Source of the DNA: an uncultured Methanobrevibacter sp.
GTDB lineage: Archaea; Methanobacteriota; Methanobacteria; Methanobacteriales; Methanobacteriaceae
DNA length: 64,000 nt
Assembly (NCBI RefSeq): GCF_934746965.1
Contig: NZ_CAKVFS010000001.1
Coordinates: forward strand, 62,001-126,000
Direction of reading: 5' to 3'
The notes under the pieces are model-generated. The model searched no databases. It was given only the letters and a program-made list of their open reading frames with translations, and was not told the origin of the DNA. The number at the start of each line of letters is the position of its first letter. The stretch's first letter is position 1. The position numbers and the translations under genes were made by a program. Below, piece after piece: positions 8,392 through 17,368 of the stretch.

Positions 8392-11247
8392 TTATTCCAT
8401 AAAAATAGCTGGTTTGTAAGGCATTGCATTTTTAGCTTTGTTTTCAGGATCATAACTGTCATCAGTATGTACAATGACTTCATCGCCAGTTTCTTCCATA
8501 ATATAATCTAATGCATCTGTAATAATTTGATTTTCATCAATTTTACCTACATATTTTGTTTTAGTCATTTCACGACCAATTTTTTTAGCTACAGCAGCTA
8601 TTTCTTTTTTGTCATCGTAAATATTAGCTCCAATAGCTCTGCCCATAATTTGACCAATATCTGGTTTACCAATTTCTTCAGCTATTTCATATAAGTCCCA
8701 TTTCCAATCGGAAGCAAGATAAACATGAATTTTTTCCACATCTCCTTTAACCATCTTTTTAATTTGGTTAATATCTTTAATGATATTTTGAACTAATTCT
8801 TCGGATTTTTCAATTTCTGGACTTACTAAGCTTTCATCAGCTTCAGGCCAACTAGCTTGACTTACATAACCTTCGCCACCATATTTTGCCCATAATTCTT
8901 CACAGGTATGTGGTGTAAATGGTGCAAGTAATCTGATCCATGCTTCAAGAACAGTTGAAAGCACATAGATAATAGCAGGGTCTTGTGAGTCAAGTAAATG
9001 TTTCACTCTGTATAAGTAATGGTCAACATCTTTCTTAAGTAAGAATAATGATTCTTGAAGTGCTTTTCTTGTTTGGAATCCTTCTAAAGCTTCAGTTGCT
9101 TCCTTAATATGTTGATTTAATTGGCTTAACATCCAGATATCAATTGTACGACTTAATTCAACTTTCTCAATATTGGTTAAATCTAATGGAGAGTTTTTAA
9201 TTTCTTCTACTTTAGAAGCAAATTCTTTAAACCATTCAAGTCTTCTTTTAGTTCCAAGAACTTCTTTTTCTCTCCAATCAAAGTCTTGCCATGGTTCAGC
9301 TGATGCCATTAAAAAGAGTCTTACAACATCTGCACTATATTCATCAATTGCATCTTTTAAGAGAATAACATTTCCTTTTGATGAAGACATTTTGTTTCCT
9401 TCTAAAAGACCCATACCAAAGACTACAGTTCCTCTAGGCCATTTGTCTTTAGGATAAATTGCACTGTGGTGGAACATTAAAAAGCTTAAATGATTTCCAA
9501 CTAAATCTTTTGCAGATAATCTCCAATCAAGAGGATACCAGTAATTAAACTCGTTTTGAATTTCACTTACAGTTTCACTATCTACTTTTACATCATCACT
9601 ATCAATATCTAAAAGAACTTTATCAAAGAATGCAGTGTTTAAATCATCTGGATTCATGTTTCTTAAGTATTTAGCTATTGTATAATATGACATATAAATA
9701 GTTGAGTCTGTAAGAGGTTCAATTAGCCATTGATTGTCCCATGGAAGTCTAGTTCCAAGTCCGACATTTCTGGAACAAGCCCAGTCATCTAACCAGTCAA
9801 TATAATATTCAAAATTATTTTTAACTTCTTGAGGTATGATTGTTTCACCATTAAGGACTTCATGAGTTTTTTGAGTCCATTCCTCATCAGAATATTTAAG
9901 GAACCATTGATTGTCCATTATTTTAACAACACAGTTTTCTCCACATCTACAAATAACAGGTCTTTCAGCAAAGTCATACATTGTGGTAGCCATGTTTTTA
10001 GCTATCATATCAGATTTAAACTCTTCCCTAGCTACTGATACTTTTTTACCACCATATTCTGGAATATGTTCACTAATAATACCTTTTCTGTGTTCTATTT
10101 TGTATAATTCATTAGTTGCTTCGTGGAGTTTTGGATCATTTTGGTCTTTAATACCTAATTTTTCAATTATTTCTTTGGCAGGGATTTCTCCATATCCTTT
10201 TACACTACATACATTAATAGGATTAACATCATCAATAATGTCTTCTAAATGATATTTGGATATTAATTCTTTGTTGTTTTTTAAGTCTTGAAGAGCAATG
10301 TAATCTGCTGGTGCATCTGCAGGTTCTGAAAATACTACTCCACTACCATATGAACCACTTACAAAACTAGCTGGGAATACTGGTAATTTATCTCCTGTAA
10401 ATGGATTTTCAACAAATTTTCCAATTAAATCATTTGGATTTACTTCTTGAATAATATCCAAATCTTTAATTTGGTGTTTTAAGTTGTGATGAGCTTCTTT
10501 TGTAATAATCCAGTGTTCACCTTCAGCATTTACCTCAATATATTCGATGTCTGGATTTAACCATATGTTGGTAGCTCCCATAATTGTTTCAGGTCTTAAA
10601 GTAGCTGTAACAAGGAGTTTATCATCCATTTTGAATTTAAGTAAAGTTAATTCATTAACTCCTACACCTTCACCTTCGAGTAAATCATGGTCTCCGACTG
10701 GATTTTTGTCTCTTGGACAGTATTTTACTGGGTGTTCACCTTTTATAATTAATCCTTTATCTTTTAATTTTCCAATTTGCCATTCTACAAATTTTTTATA
10801 AGTTGGATCAATTGTTCTAAATTCTCTTCTCCAATCAATTGAATAACCCATATCATGCATTACTTCATGATATTCATTACTAAAGTATTTTACAATGTAT
10901 TCTGGGTCTGCTAAATTAGGAAGTTCTTCTTTAGGAACTTTATGAACATTTTCATATAAATCTAATGTCCATGGGTCTTTTCTTCTAACTCTTTCAGCTA
11001 TTCCAATAACTGGAGCTCCAGTTACATGCCATGCCATTGGGAATAATACATTATATCCTTCCATTCTTTTAAATCTTGCATAAACATCAGGCACTGTATA
11101 TGTACGGCCATGTCCAATATGCATAGCTCCACTAGGGTAAGGAAATGCTACTGTAAGGAATAATTTTTCTTTGTCATTAGGGTCAGATTCAAAAAGTTTG
11201 TCTTCTTCCCATTTTTTCTGCCATTTTTTTTCTATATTTTCTGTCAC
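8392..11247 (-). CDS. leuS: leucyl-tRNA synthetase
   Basis: Class I aminoacyl-tRNA synthetase (951 residues, archaeal/eukaryotic form) that charges tRNA-Leu. The HIGH signature is at residues 43-46 within YPSGAMHIGHGRTYT, the KMSKS signature appears as KMSSS near residue 620, and the large editing domain lies between them (about 220-470). The anticodon-binding and C-terminal domains complete the protein. The start is GTG at 11247, whose G is shared with the nadE stop (TAGTG), with GGTGAT upstream, so leuS is translationally coupled to nadE. Confidence 0.96.
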   Translation of the reverse strand: MTENIEKKWQKKWEEDKLFESDPNDKEKLFLTVAFPYPSGAMHIGHGRTYTVPDVYARFKRMEGYNVLFPMAWHVTGAPVIGIAERVRRKDPWTLDLYENVHKVPKEELPNLADPEYIVKYFSNEYHEVMHDMGYSIDWRREFRTIDPTYKKFVEWQIGKLKDKGLIIKGEHPVKYCPRDKNPVGDHDLLEGEGVGVNELTLLKFKMDDKLLVTATLRPETIMGATNIWLNPDIEYIEVNAEGEHWIITKEAHHNLKHQIKDLDIIQEVNPNDLIGKFVENPFTGDKLPVFPASFVSGSYGSGVVFSEPADAPADYIALQDLKNNKELISKYHLEDIIDDVNPINVCSVKGYGEIPAKEIIEKLGIKDQNDPKLHEATNELYKIEHRKGIISEHIPEYGGKKVSVAREEFKSDMIAKNMATTMYDFAERPVICRCGENCVVKIMDNQWFLKYSDEEWTQKTHEVLNGETIIPQEVKNNFEYYIDWLDDWACSRNVGLGTRLPWDNQWLIEPLTDSTIYMSYYTIAKYLRNMNPDDLNTAFFDKVLLDIDSDDVKVDSETVSEIQNEFNYWYPLDWRLSAKDLVGNHLSFLMFHHSAIYPKDKWPRGTVVFGMGLLEGNKMSSSKGNVILLKDAIDEYSADVVRLFLMASAEPWQDFDWREKEVLGTKRRLEWFKEFASKVEEIKNSPLDLTNIEKVELSRTIDIWMLSQLNQHIKEATEALEGFQTRKALQESLFLLKKDVDHYLYRVKHLLDSQDPAIIYVLSTVLEAWIRLLAPFTPHTCEELWAKYGGEGYVSQASWPEADESLVSPEIEKSEELVQNIIKDINQIKKMVKGDVEKIHVYLASDWKWDLYEIAEEIGKPDIGQIMGRAIGANIYDDKKEIAAVAKKIGREMTKTKYVGKIDENQIITDALDYIMEETGDEVIVHTDDSYDPENKAKNAMPYKPAIFME

Positions 11248-12047
11248 TAAATCACCATTATACTCTTTTTAGGGCTTTCAGGAACTTTACTTTTATGCGC
11301 ATTCCTTTTTACTTTATTTATAATCATATCAATGTCATTGTCTGAAATGTCTAAGTTTTCAGATATTTCTTCTTTTGAATTTTCTTTATCATTATACTGG
11401 TAAAGAATTTTATCTAAGTTTTCATAGGTCATTCCTATTTCGTCTTCATCAGTTTGATTATTCCATAAACCTGCACGTGGAGGTTTATTAATTATTTCAT
11501 CAGGAACTCCAATGTATTTAGCTATTTCAAACACATCAGTTTTGTATAAATCTCCAATTGGTTCAATATCACAGGCTCCGTCTCCATGTTTTGTAAAGTA
11601 TCCAATTAGTATTTCACTTTTATTACCAGTTCCACTTACAAGGTAATTTTTTGAATTTGCATAATAATAAATTATGGACATTCTAATTCTTGCTTTAAGA
11701 TTTCCAATAGCTAATTGTTCATTTTCTGTTTTATATTGGGTTACAGATAAAAATTCATTTAAAATGCTGTCAATAGCAATTTCTTTATAATCAATACCTA
11801 AAATTTTAGCAATGTCTGTTCCATGGATTTTATCTTCTGTTGGTGTGGTTGTAGATGGCATTACAATTCCAAACACATTTTCTTTACCAACAGCTTCTGT
11901 AGCTAAGTATGCAGTTAATGTTGAATCGATTCCTCCACTTAATCCAACAACAAGTCCTTTTGCATTAGCTTCAGATACTTTATCTTGAATAAATTTAATT
12001 ATATTTTCTTTTGTTTTTTTAGTATCTAATTTTGGAAGCTCGCTCAT
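11247..12047 (-). CDS. nadE: NH3-dependent NAD+ synthetase
   Basis: This protein (266 residues) amidates deamido-NAD with ammonia and ATP, the last step of NAD synthesis. The PP-loop SGGIDS is at 37-42 and the sequence TKHGDGACDIEPIGDLYKTD is the family's conserved substrate region. There is no N-terminal nitrilase (glutaminase) domain, hence the ammonia-dependent assignment. AAGGAG lies 9 bases before the ATG. The stop codon overlaps the GTG of leuS by one base, making a two-gene operon. Confidence 0.94.
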   Translation of the reverse strand: MSELPKLDTKKTKENIIKFIQDKVSEANAKGLVVGLSGGIDSTLTAYLATEAVGKENVFGIVMPSTTTPTEDKIHGTDIAKILGIDYKEIAIDSILNEFLSVTQYKTENEQLAIGNLKARIRMSIIYYYANSKNYLVSGTGNKSEILIGYFTKHGDGACDIEPIGDLYKTDVFEIAKYIGVPDEIINKPPRAGLWNNQTDEDEIGMTYENLDKILYQYNDKENSKEEISENLDISDNDIDMIINKVKRNAHKSKVPESPKKSIMVI

Positions 12048-12193
12048 GCTAGTACGCTCCTTTGGTAATTTTTTAATGATAATTATTATGATTTTTTTAA
12101 CTTATATATTAGATAGTAAATCTTTATATATTAAAAAATTATAAAATTACTTTTAGTTACTAAAATTAACTTTTTAATAAGGAGGTAATTTTC

Positions 12194-13201
12194 TTGGCAT
12201 TTAAAGATTATTTTAAATTTAACAAAGATAAAACAACTTTTATATTTATTGGAGGAAAAGGAGGAGTTGGAAAAACTTCAATTTCCTCAGCAACAGCATT
12301 ATGGTTGGCTGAACAAGGTAAAAAAACATTAATTGTATCAACAGATCCTGCACATTCATTATCTGATTCTTTAGAAGTGCCAATTGGCCATTATCCTAGA
12401 GAAATCAAAACAAATTTATTTGCAGTTGAAATTGATCCTGATGAAGCAATGGCTCAAAAACAAGCAGTTTTAGATGCTCAAAAAGCTAATTCTACTTCTG
12501 AAAAATTAATGGGATTAGATTTATTATCTGACCAAATGGATATGGCAGCAGATGCACCTGGTGCTGATGAAGCAGCAGCTTTTGAAGTATTTATGTCTGT
12601 CATGACTTCAAATGAATATGATGTAGTGGTATTTGATACTGCACCAACAGGACATACTTTAAGATTATTATCATTCCCAGATGTTATGGATTCATGGGTA
12701 GGTAAAATGATGATGATTAAAGCTAAATTAGGTTCTGCAGCTAATTCCTTAAAAAATCTTATTCCATTTATGGATGCTGCTGATAATCCACAAACTAGTG
12801 AGGAATTAAAAAGAACTAAAGAACAAATTGATGAAGCTAAAAAAGTTTTATCTGATCCAGACAGAACCACATTTAAAATGGTTGTAATTCCTGAAGAAAT
12901 GTCTATTTATGAATCTGAAAGAGCATTAGGTGCTTTAGAACATTATGATATTACTGTAGATAGTGTAATTGTAAATCAAGTAATGCCAGATATTGCTGAT
13001 TGTGATTTCTGTCATTCTAGACATAAGTTACAACAAAAACGTTTAGCTTTAATTGACCAAAAATTTTCACAACAAGTAGTAGCTCAAGTTCCTTTATTTA
13101 AAGATGAAGTTAAAGGTCAAGAAAAATTATTAAATTTAGCTAAAATATTATATGAAGATCAAGATAATGACGAAGTTGAACAAAAAGCTATTCAACTTTA
13201 A
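12194..13201 (+). CDS. ArsA/Get3-type ATPase
   Basis: A 335-residue single-domain ATPase of the ArsA/GET3 family. The deviant Walker A GGKGGVGKT is at 20-28, switch motifs TDPAHSLSD and DTAPTGHTLRLL follow, and a CxxC pair (Cys270, Cys273 in DCDFC) matches the zinc-bridging cysteines of Get3 dimers. These features favour a role in tail-anchored membrane-protein targeting over arsenite efflux, and no ars gene is nearby. The start is TTG at 12194, set by GGAGGT at 12181-12186. Confidence 0.92.
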   Translation: MAFKDYFKFNKDKTTFIFIGGKGGVGKTSISSATALWLAEQGKKTLIVSTDPAHSLSDSLEVPIGHYPREIKTNLFAVEIDPDEAMAQKQAVLDAQKANSTSEKLMGLDLLSDQMDMAADAPGADEAAAFEVFMSVMTSNEYDVVVFDTAPTGHTLRLLSFPDVMDSWVGKMMMIKAKLGSAANSLKNLIPFMDAADNPQTSEELKRTKEQIDEAKKVLSDPDRTTFKMVVIPEEMSIYESERALGALEHYDITVDSVIVNQVMPDIADCDFCHSRHKLQQKRLALIDQKFSQQVVAQVPLFKDEVKGQEKLLNLAKILYEDQDNDEVEQKAIQL

Positions 13202-13211
13202 AAAAGAAAAT

Positions 13212-13241
13212 AAAAAGTTAAAATTATTTTTTTAACTTTTT
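13212..13241. terminator. A/T hairpin between convergent genes
   Basis: AAAAAGTTAAA (13212-13222) and TTTAACTTTTT (13231-13241) are perfect inverted repeats around an 8-base loop, between the ArsA/Get3 stop and the stop of the minus-strand small membrane gene. Confidence 0.5.
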
Positions 13242-13245
13242 TAAT

Positions 13246-13449
13246 TTATATTTCTGAACACACATCACCTACAAGTAAAATAATTAATAATAATACAAAT
13301 ATAAGATCTAAATTCACATTAGTTAAAAATTGCAATCCGCAGTATCTGCATATTATTAAAATAAATGCTATGAGTGTAAGAACATAGATTATTTTTAATA
13401 TTTTGGGTTTATTTTGAACATTATTTTTTATTTCATTCCATCTTTTCAT
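13246..13449 (-). CDS. small two-helix membrane protein downstream of an ALP
   Basis: A 67-residue protein: a charged N-terminus (MKRWNEIKNNVQNKPK) followed by two hydrophobic segments at about 18-36 and 47-63. It starts 12 bases after the stop codon of the 1045-residue ALP and on the same strand, so it is almost certainly co-transcribed. I do not recognise the family. Its position matches the small membrane genes after the trailing module at 33.5-36.4 kb and after the giant ALP at 50.5-52.2 kb. On that pattern it is a candidate immunity or accessory protein, which is inference only. Confidence 0.65.
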   Translation of the reverse strand: MKRWNEIKNNVQNKPKILKIIYVLTLIAFILIICRYCGLQFLTNVNLDLIFVLLLIILLVGDVCSEI

Positions 13450-13461
13450 TTATATCGCCAA

Positions 13462-16400
13462 CTATGTTTTCCATAATTTTTGAGGAACATTAAATGGAGT
13501 CCAAGATTCTTCATCAAAATATTTATATGTTTCACTTACACTTAAGTTTCTTGTATTACCTTTGCTTATATATTTTGCTTGACTACGATTTAAAGAATTA
13601 TCTGGATTGATATGTACTTCTACATAATCTGTTGTACCATCTTCTTTTGGAATTAAAAATACTTTAGTGTCCTGGAAGTATCCAGGTTTACTTGCGCTAA
13701 AATGGGAGTACCAGTAATGTGTATCTTTTTCATCAACATATGTAGTTCTATACGTGTTTGCTCCTTGTTGGAATAATATTGCAAAAGTAGCTGGAAATAT
13801 TATCACAGAAGCAGCTCCACCAATACTTCCTCCAATGATTTTTAGGACTATATTTCCAATAGTATAACTTAATTTAATTGTAGGTTGGATATTTTTTAGG
13901 ATATTCCCAATACTGTTATCTAGATGAGCAATAATGTATTTTTCAAGATTTTTTAGTTCATCATTTAAAACTTCTTCAAATAATTTTGGAATTATGCAGA
14001 TAGTACATTCACTGTTATCTGTTTTCTGTGTAACTCCTTTATATGCAAATTCATCATCAAATAAAACAGTTTTAGCTATTCCTGTTGTAGTATTTATAAT
14101 AAGTGCAGATTTATCTCCATTTTCGCAGAGTATGTATAATAAATCTCCTTTATTAACAAAACTAACTTCAGATTTTAAAAGACCATTTATTATTTCATCA
14201 AAAGAACTGGTGATATTTGCATTATAAATATCTCCAACTGGACTCATTACCATTTGTTCTATTTTAGAAAGTAATAATGAATTTACAAATTTAAATTCAG
14301 CTATTTGAGTTGTGTTCTTTCCACTAACATCTAACCCCATATTTGGATTAGCAATGTGAAGATAAAGTTTATCATTATTAATTCCTCCTAGAATAACTGC
14401 AGTTTTTGTTCGTTGCCAGGAAGTATTATAATATTTGGAATATTGGTCTGCATTGATGTCACTTAGAAATGCAGTATTTAATCCAGCTAAAAACATTCCC
14501 TGTGTATGTTTTAAAGTATAGCTAGTTAAATAATCAAGTCCAAAAGCTAAATTTTCTATATCTTGTGAGGTGACTTTAGAATTAATAATAGCATATGATT
14601 GAAGTATTTCAAAGTTATTATTTGAATTATATTTTGGATGAGTTCCATAAGTTATTGTTTCTACTTTTTCAATGAGATTGTTTTTTGTTTTGAAAATAGT
14701 ATTGATTTTTTCATTAGTTATGTCTCCAATGATGTTTTCTCGATTGGAGTTTAAGTTTATTGTTTTATTAGTTGATGTAAATTTTATAGGGTTTATTTTA
14801 TTGTTTGTAAGTTTAACATAATTTAAATTTAAACTGTTTTCAGGATTTAAATTATTAGCTAGTGCTAAATTATATTTAATTCCATATTCATCAAAACCAG
14901 TTGTATTAAATAAAATACTTGCTCTTATCTCACCATTTTCAATATAATTGATTCTTTCAGCTATTTTACCTTCTTTATTTATAGTAACTCCAAATTGTCC
15001 AATATGTCTTTCAGCTTTGTTATAATATTTGATGTAAGTGTAATTTTCATTAGAATGGATTAAAATCCCACTGTCTTTTTGAATACGGATTGTTTTTCCT
15101 GTTTTAAGTTTATCTTTTCCAAAAGGTATAAAAATATATTTATCATTTATTAGAACACTGGTTTTATTTTCTATTACATAATTCGTAAGTGTAAATTTTT
15201 TTAATCCATTGTTAACTTCGAAAATTTGATATTTTGGTAATTTTACAATTCCTTTTTCTCCTAATTTTACACTATAATTATTTTTAGCTTCTACTTTTGG
15301 AAGTGTTACATTTACATAGTTGGGAATAGCTATTTCATAAGTAAATTCGTTATTTAATTCTTTTGATGTGTTTGTTATATTGTGGATAAGTATTTTATTT
15401 CCAATTTGCGTATTGTTGTGATATGTTGTTATTATGTATTCTCCAGGATTTAAATTAATATTTAAAGATGCAATACTGTTTAAATTAGTAATTTTATTAT
15501 AAAATACTCCGTTTATATTAAATGTAATGTTTTCACCAGCACCTACTGGTTTTCCTTGGTTGTCTGTTATGAATGCTTTAAAAACACTTCCATCTTTATA
15601 GTTCATTTCTAAATCTTTACTTTCTATTGTTGATTTAACTGTAATATTATTTGAAACAAGACAGTTATTATGTATCGCAGTTATAATATAATGTCCTGGA
15701 TTTAAATTAATATTTAATGATGCATAACCTGTATTGTCTGAAGTTCTTGTGTAAAATACTCCATTTATATTAAAACTTACATTTGTATATTTGGAATAAC
15801 TGCCATTAGGATTATGTAAATAAACAGAATATGCTTTCTTGTTTTTGTAATATTTAACTAAATTTGAGTTTGCACTTATTGTTGGTAAAACTGTTACTTT
15901 ATTGGATTTTTCTTCATTAGTTTTTGGATTGTGTGCTGTTATAATATAATGTCCTGGATTTAGATTAATATTTAATTTAGCTAGTCCATTTGAATTGGTA
16001 GTTCTTGTGTAAAATACTCCGTTTATATTAAAATTTACTTCTTGATTAACTATAGGATTCCCATGATTATCACTGAATTTTGCATAATATTGTGAACTGT
16101 TTTTGTAATATTTAGTAAGATCTCCTCCATTTATTGTAGATTTGATATTTATTTTAGATATGGAACTTGCAGAATGGTAAAAATCACATCCCTCAAATAT
16201 CACATTTGCAATGTACTCTCCAGATTCTAAATTTAGAGATAATATTGCTTGACCGTTGGAATTAGTTATTCGAGTATAATTTATTCCATTAATATTTATT
16301 ATTACCTTGGCATTGCTTATTGGATGGTGCATGTTATTGTTATTATCTGTTAGAGTTGCTATGAGTTTACTTCCGTCTTTATAATACATTTCAACAGGTG

Positions 16401-16599
16401 GTGAGCTAATTATTGTACTGGTTTTAGGTTTTGAAATGTCATTATCTGAAGATATTGCTTCTTTTGTTTGAATTTCAGAAGGTATTTCTAAGTTGTTATT
16501 TAATGTTTGAGTTTCATTTTCAGCTGTTGTGGCACAAACAGTGCCTGTTAAAAAAATAAATAGGAAAATGAAACCTATCATACTTATTTTTCTAATCAT
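13462..16599 (-). CDS. adhesin-like secreted protein with Ig-like repeats and trailing module
   Basis: A 1045-residue surface protein. It has a signal peptide (MIRKISMIGFIFLFIFLTG, cleavage probably near CATTAEN), then four immunoglobulin-like repeats (about residues 55-390; motif NGVFYTRTTNSNGLAKLNINL). A long beta-rich region follows, then a trailing module (about 690-1045). Within the module, NTSWQRT, FKFVNSLLLSKIEQMV and LIINTTTGI align in order with the separate protein at 33.5 kb. A glycine-rich hydrophobic stretch lies at about 915-937 and a polar tail of about 108 residues ends the protein. I chose ATG 16599 over the upstream TTG 16611 because GGTAG precedes it and the signal peptide then starts cleanly. 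Confidence 0.85.
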   Translation of the reverse strand: MIRKISMIGFIFLFIFLTGTVCATTAENETQTLNNNLEIPSEIQTKEAISSDNDISKPKTSTIISSPPVEMYYKDGSKLIATLTDNNNNMHHPISNAKVIININGINYTRITNSNGQAILSLNLESGEYIANVIFEGCDFYHSASSISKINIKSTINGGDLTKYYKNSSQYYAKFSDNHGNPIVNQEVNFNINGVFYTRTTNSNGLAKLNINLNPGHYIITAHNPKTNEEKSNKVTVLPTISANSNLVKYYKNKKAYSVYLHNPNGSYSKYTNVSFNINGVFYTRTSDNTGYASLNINLNPGHYIITAIHNNCLVSNNITVKSTIESKDLEMNYKDGSVFKAFITDNQGKPVGAGENITFNINGVFYNKITNLNSIASLNINLNPGEYIITTYHNNTQIGNKILIHNITNTSKELNNEFTYEIAIPNYVNVTLPKVEAKNNYSVKLGEKGIVKLPKYQIFEVNNGLKKFTLTNYVIENKTSVLINDKYIFIPFGKDKLKTGKTIRIQKDSGILIHSNENYTYIKYYNKAERHIGQFGVTINKEGKIAERINYIENGEIRASILFNTTGFDEYGIKYNLALANNLNPENSLNLNYVKLTNNKINPIKFTSTNKTINLNSNRENIIGDITNEKINTIFKTKNNLIEKVETITYGTHPKYNSNNNFEILQSYAIINSKVTSQDIENLAFGLDYLTSYTLKHTQGMFLAGLNTAFLSDINADQYSKYYNTSWQRTKTAVILGGINNDKLYLHIANPNMGLDVSGKNTTQIAEFKFVNSLLLSKIEQMVMSPVGDIYNANITSSFDEIINGLLKSEVSFVNKGDLLYILCENGDKSALIINTTTGIAKTVLFDDEFAYKGVTQKTDNSECTICIIPKLFEEVLNDELKNLEKYIIAHLDNSIGNILKNIQPTIKLSYTIGNIVLKIIGGSIGGAASVIIFPATFAILFQQGANTYRTTYVDEKDTHYWYSHFSASKPGYFQDTKVFLIPKEDGTTDYVEVHINPDNSLNRSQAKYISKGNTRNLSVSETYKYFDEESWTPFNVPQKLWKT

Positions 16600-16609
16600 A
16601 ATATCTACC

Positions 16610-16642
16610 AACTGTTAACTTTTTTTAAAAAAATTAACAGTT
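16610..16642 (-). promoter_or_regulatory. long inverted repeat in the leader of the 1045-residue ALP
   Basis: AACTGTTAA (16610-16618) and TTAACAGTT (16634-16642) are perfect inverted repeats, and the interior is T7 followed by A7, so the stem can extend to about 16 pairs with one bulged C. In the minus-strand message it lies directly 5' of the GGTAG ribosome site and the ATG at 16599. It could be a leader hairpin controlling translation, an operator, or a terminator for upstream transcription. Confidence 0.5.
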
Positions 16643-16728
16643 AAATTATGATTAATAGATTATAAAAGGTTTAATTTTAAAATTAAATGGTAAATGATTT
16701 TTAAAATGTATTTTAAGAGTAAATATTT

Positions 16729-17367
16729 CTAATATATAATCATAATGCACATATAAGTAAATTCACTATTTGCAATATCTTTTAATGTAGATTCTACAAT
16801 TTTTTCATCATCATAACTTAAACGTTCACAGACAACTACTTTTCTACTTTCAGATATTCCATTATCTAATAAAAATTGCGCCATATCTTTAACTTTTTTA
16901 GAAGGTAGTGCAATTGTTGTTTTACTATTATTTATAACTTCCAATATGTCTTCAGTATTTTCTCTTCCGTGGAATGTCATAATATTTGCATTATCCCATT
17001 GTATGTGGTTACGGGCAGCAGCTAGTTGAAGAGAACTGATTCCAGGTATTACTTCAATTTTTTCTTTTGGGAAATTTTTTTCACTAGCTATTCTTAAAAC
17101 AGTATTTAAAACACCTGAAAATCCAGGGTCTCCTGTAGATAATATTGATACACTATTTCCTTCAATAGCTAAATCTACTCCTTTTTTAAGTTTATCTAAT
17201 AAGTCTTTCACATTAAATGCAATTTTATTGTTAATGTTGTCAAATAATTCTATTGCTCTTGTACTTCCCACAGTGTAATCACTGGATTTTACTGTGTCAA
17301 TAGCTTTTTTAGTTAAATATTCACTTGATCCTGGACCTATTCCAATTATAAAAATTTTATTTTCCAT
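16729..17367 (-). CDS. cbiE: cobalt-precorrin-7 (C5)-methyltransferase, CbiE-like
   Basis: A 212-residue SAM-dependent tetrapyrrole methylase of the anaerobic cobamide (corrinoid) pathway. Typical motifs are IIGIGPGS at 5-12, the GDPGFSGVL loop (about 98-106), and VIPGISSLQLAAARNHIQW. Length and order fit CbiE alone, without a fused CbiT domain. It starts directly after the phosphodiesterase gene stop (TAATATG, with GAGG upstream), so it is the last gene of a three-gene minus-strand run. Confidence 0.88.
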   Translation of the reverse strand: MENKIFIIGIGPGSSEYLTKKAIDTVKSSDYTVGSTRAIELFDNINNKIAFNVKDLLDKLKKGVDLAIEGNSVSILSTGDPGFSGVLNTVLRIASEKNFPKEKIEVIPGISSLQLAAARNHIQWDNANIMTFHGRENTEDILEVINNSKTTIALPSKKVKDMAQFLLDNGISESRKVVVCERLSYDDEKIVESTLKDIANSEFTYMCIMIIY

Positions 17368-17368
17368 A

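Noticed and set aside
12194..13201. Arsenite efflux ATPase
   Set aside because: No arsB, arsR or acr3-like gene is nearby, the protein has a single ATPase domain, and a Get3-type CxxC pair is present, so a Get3-like role is more likely.
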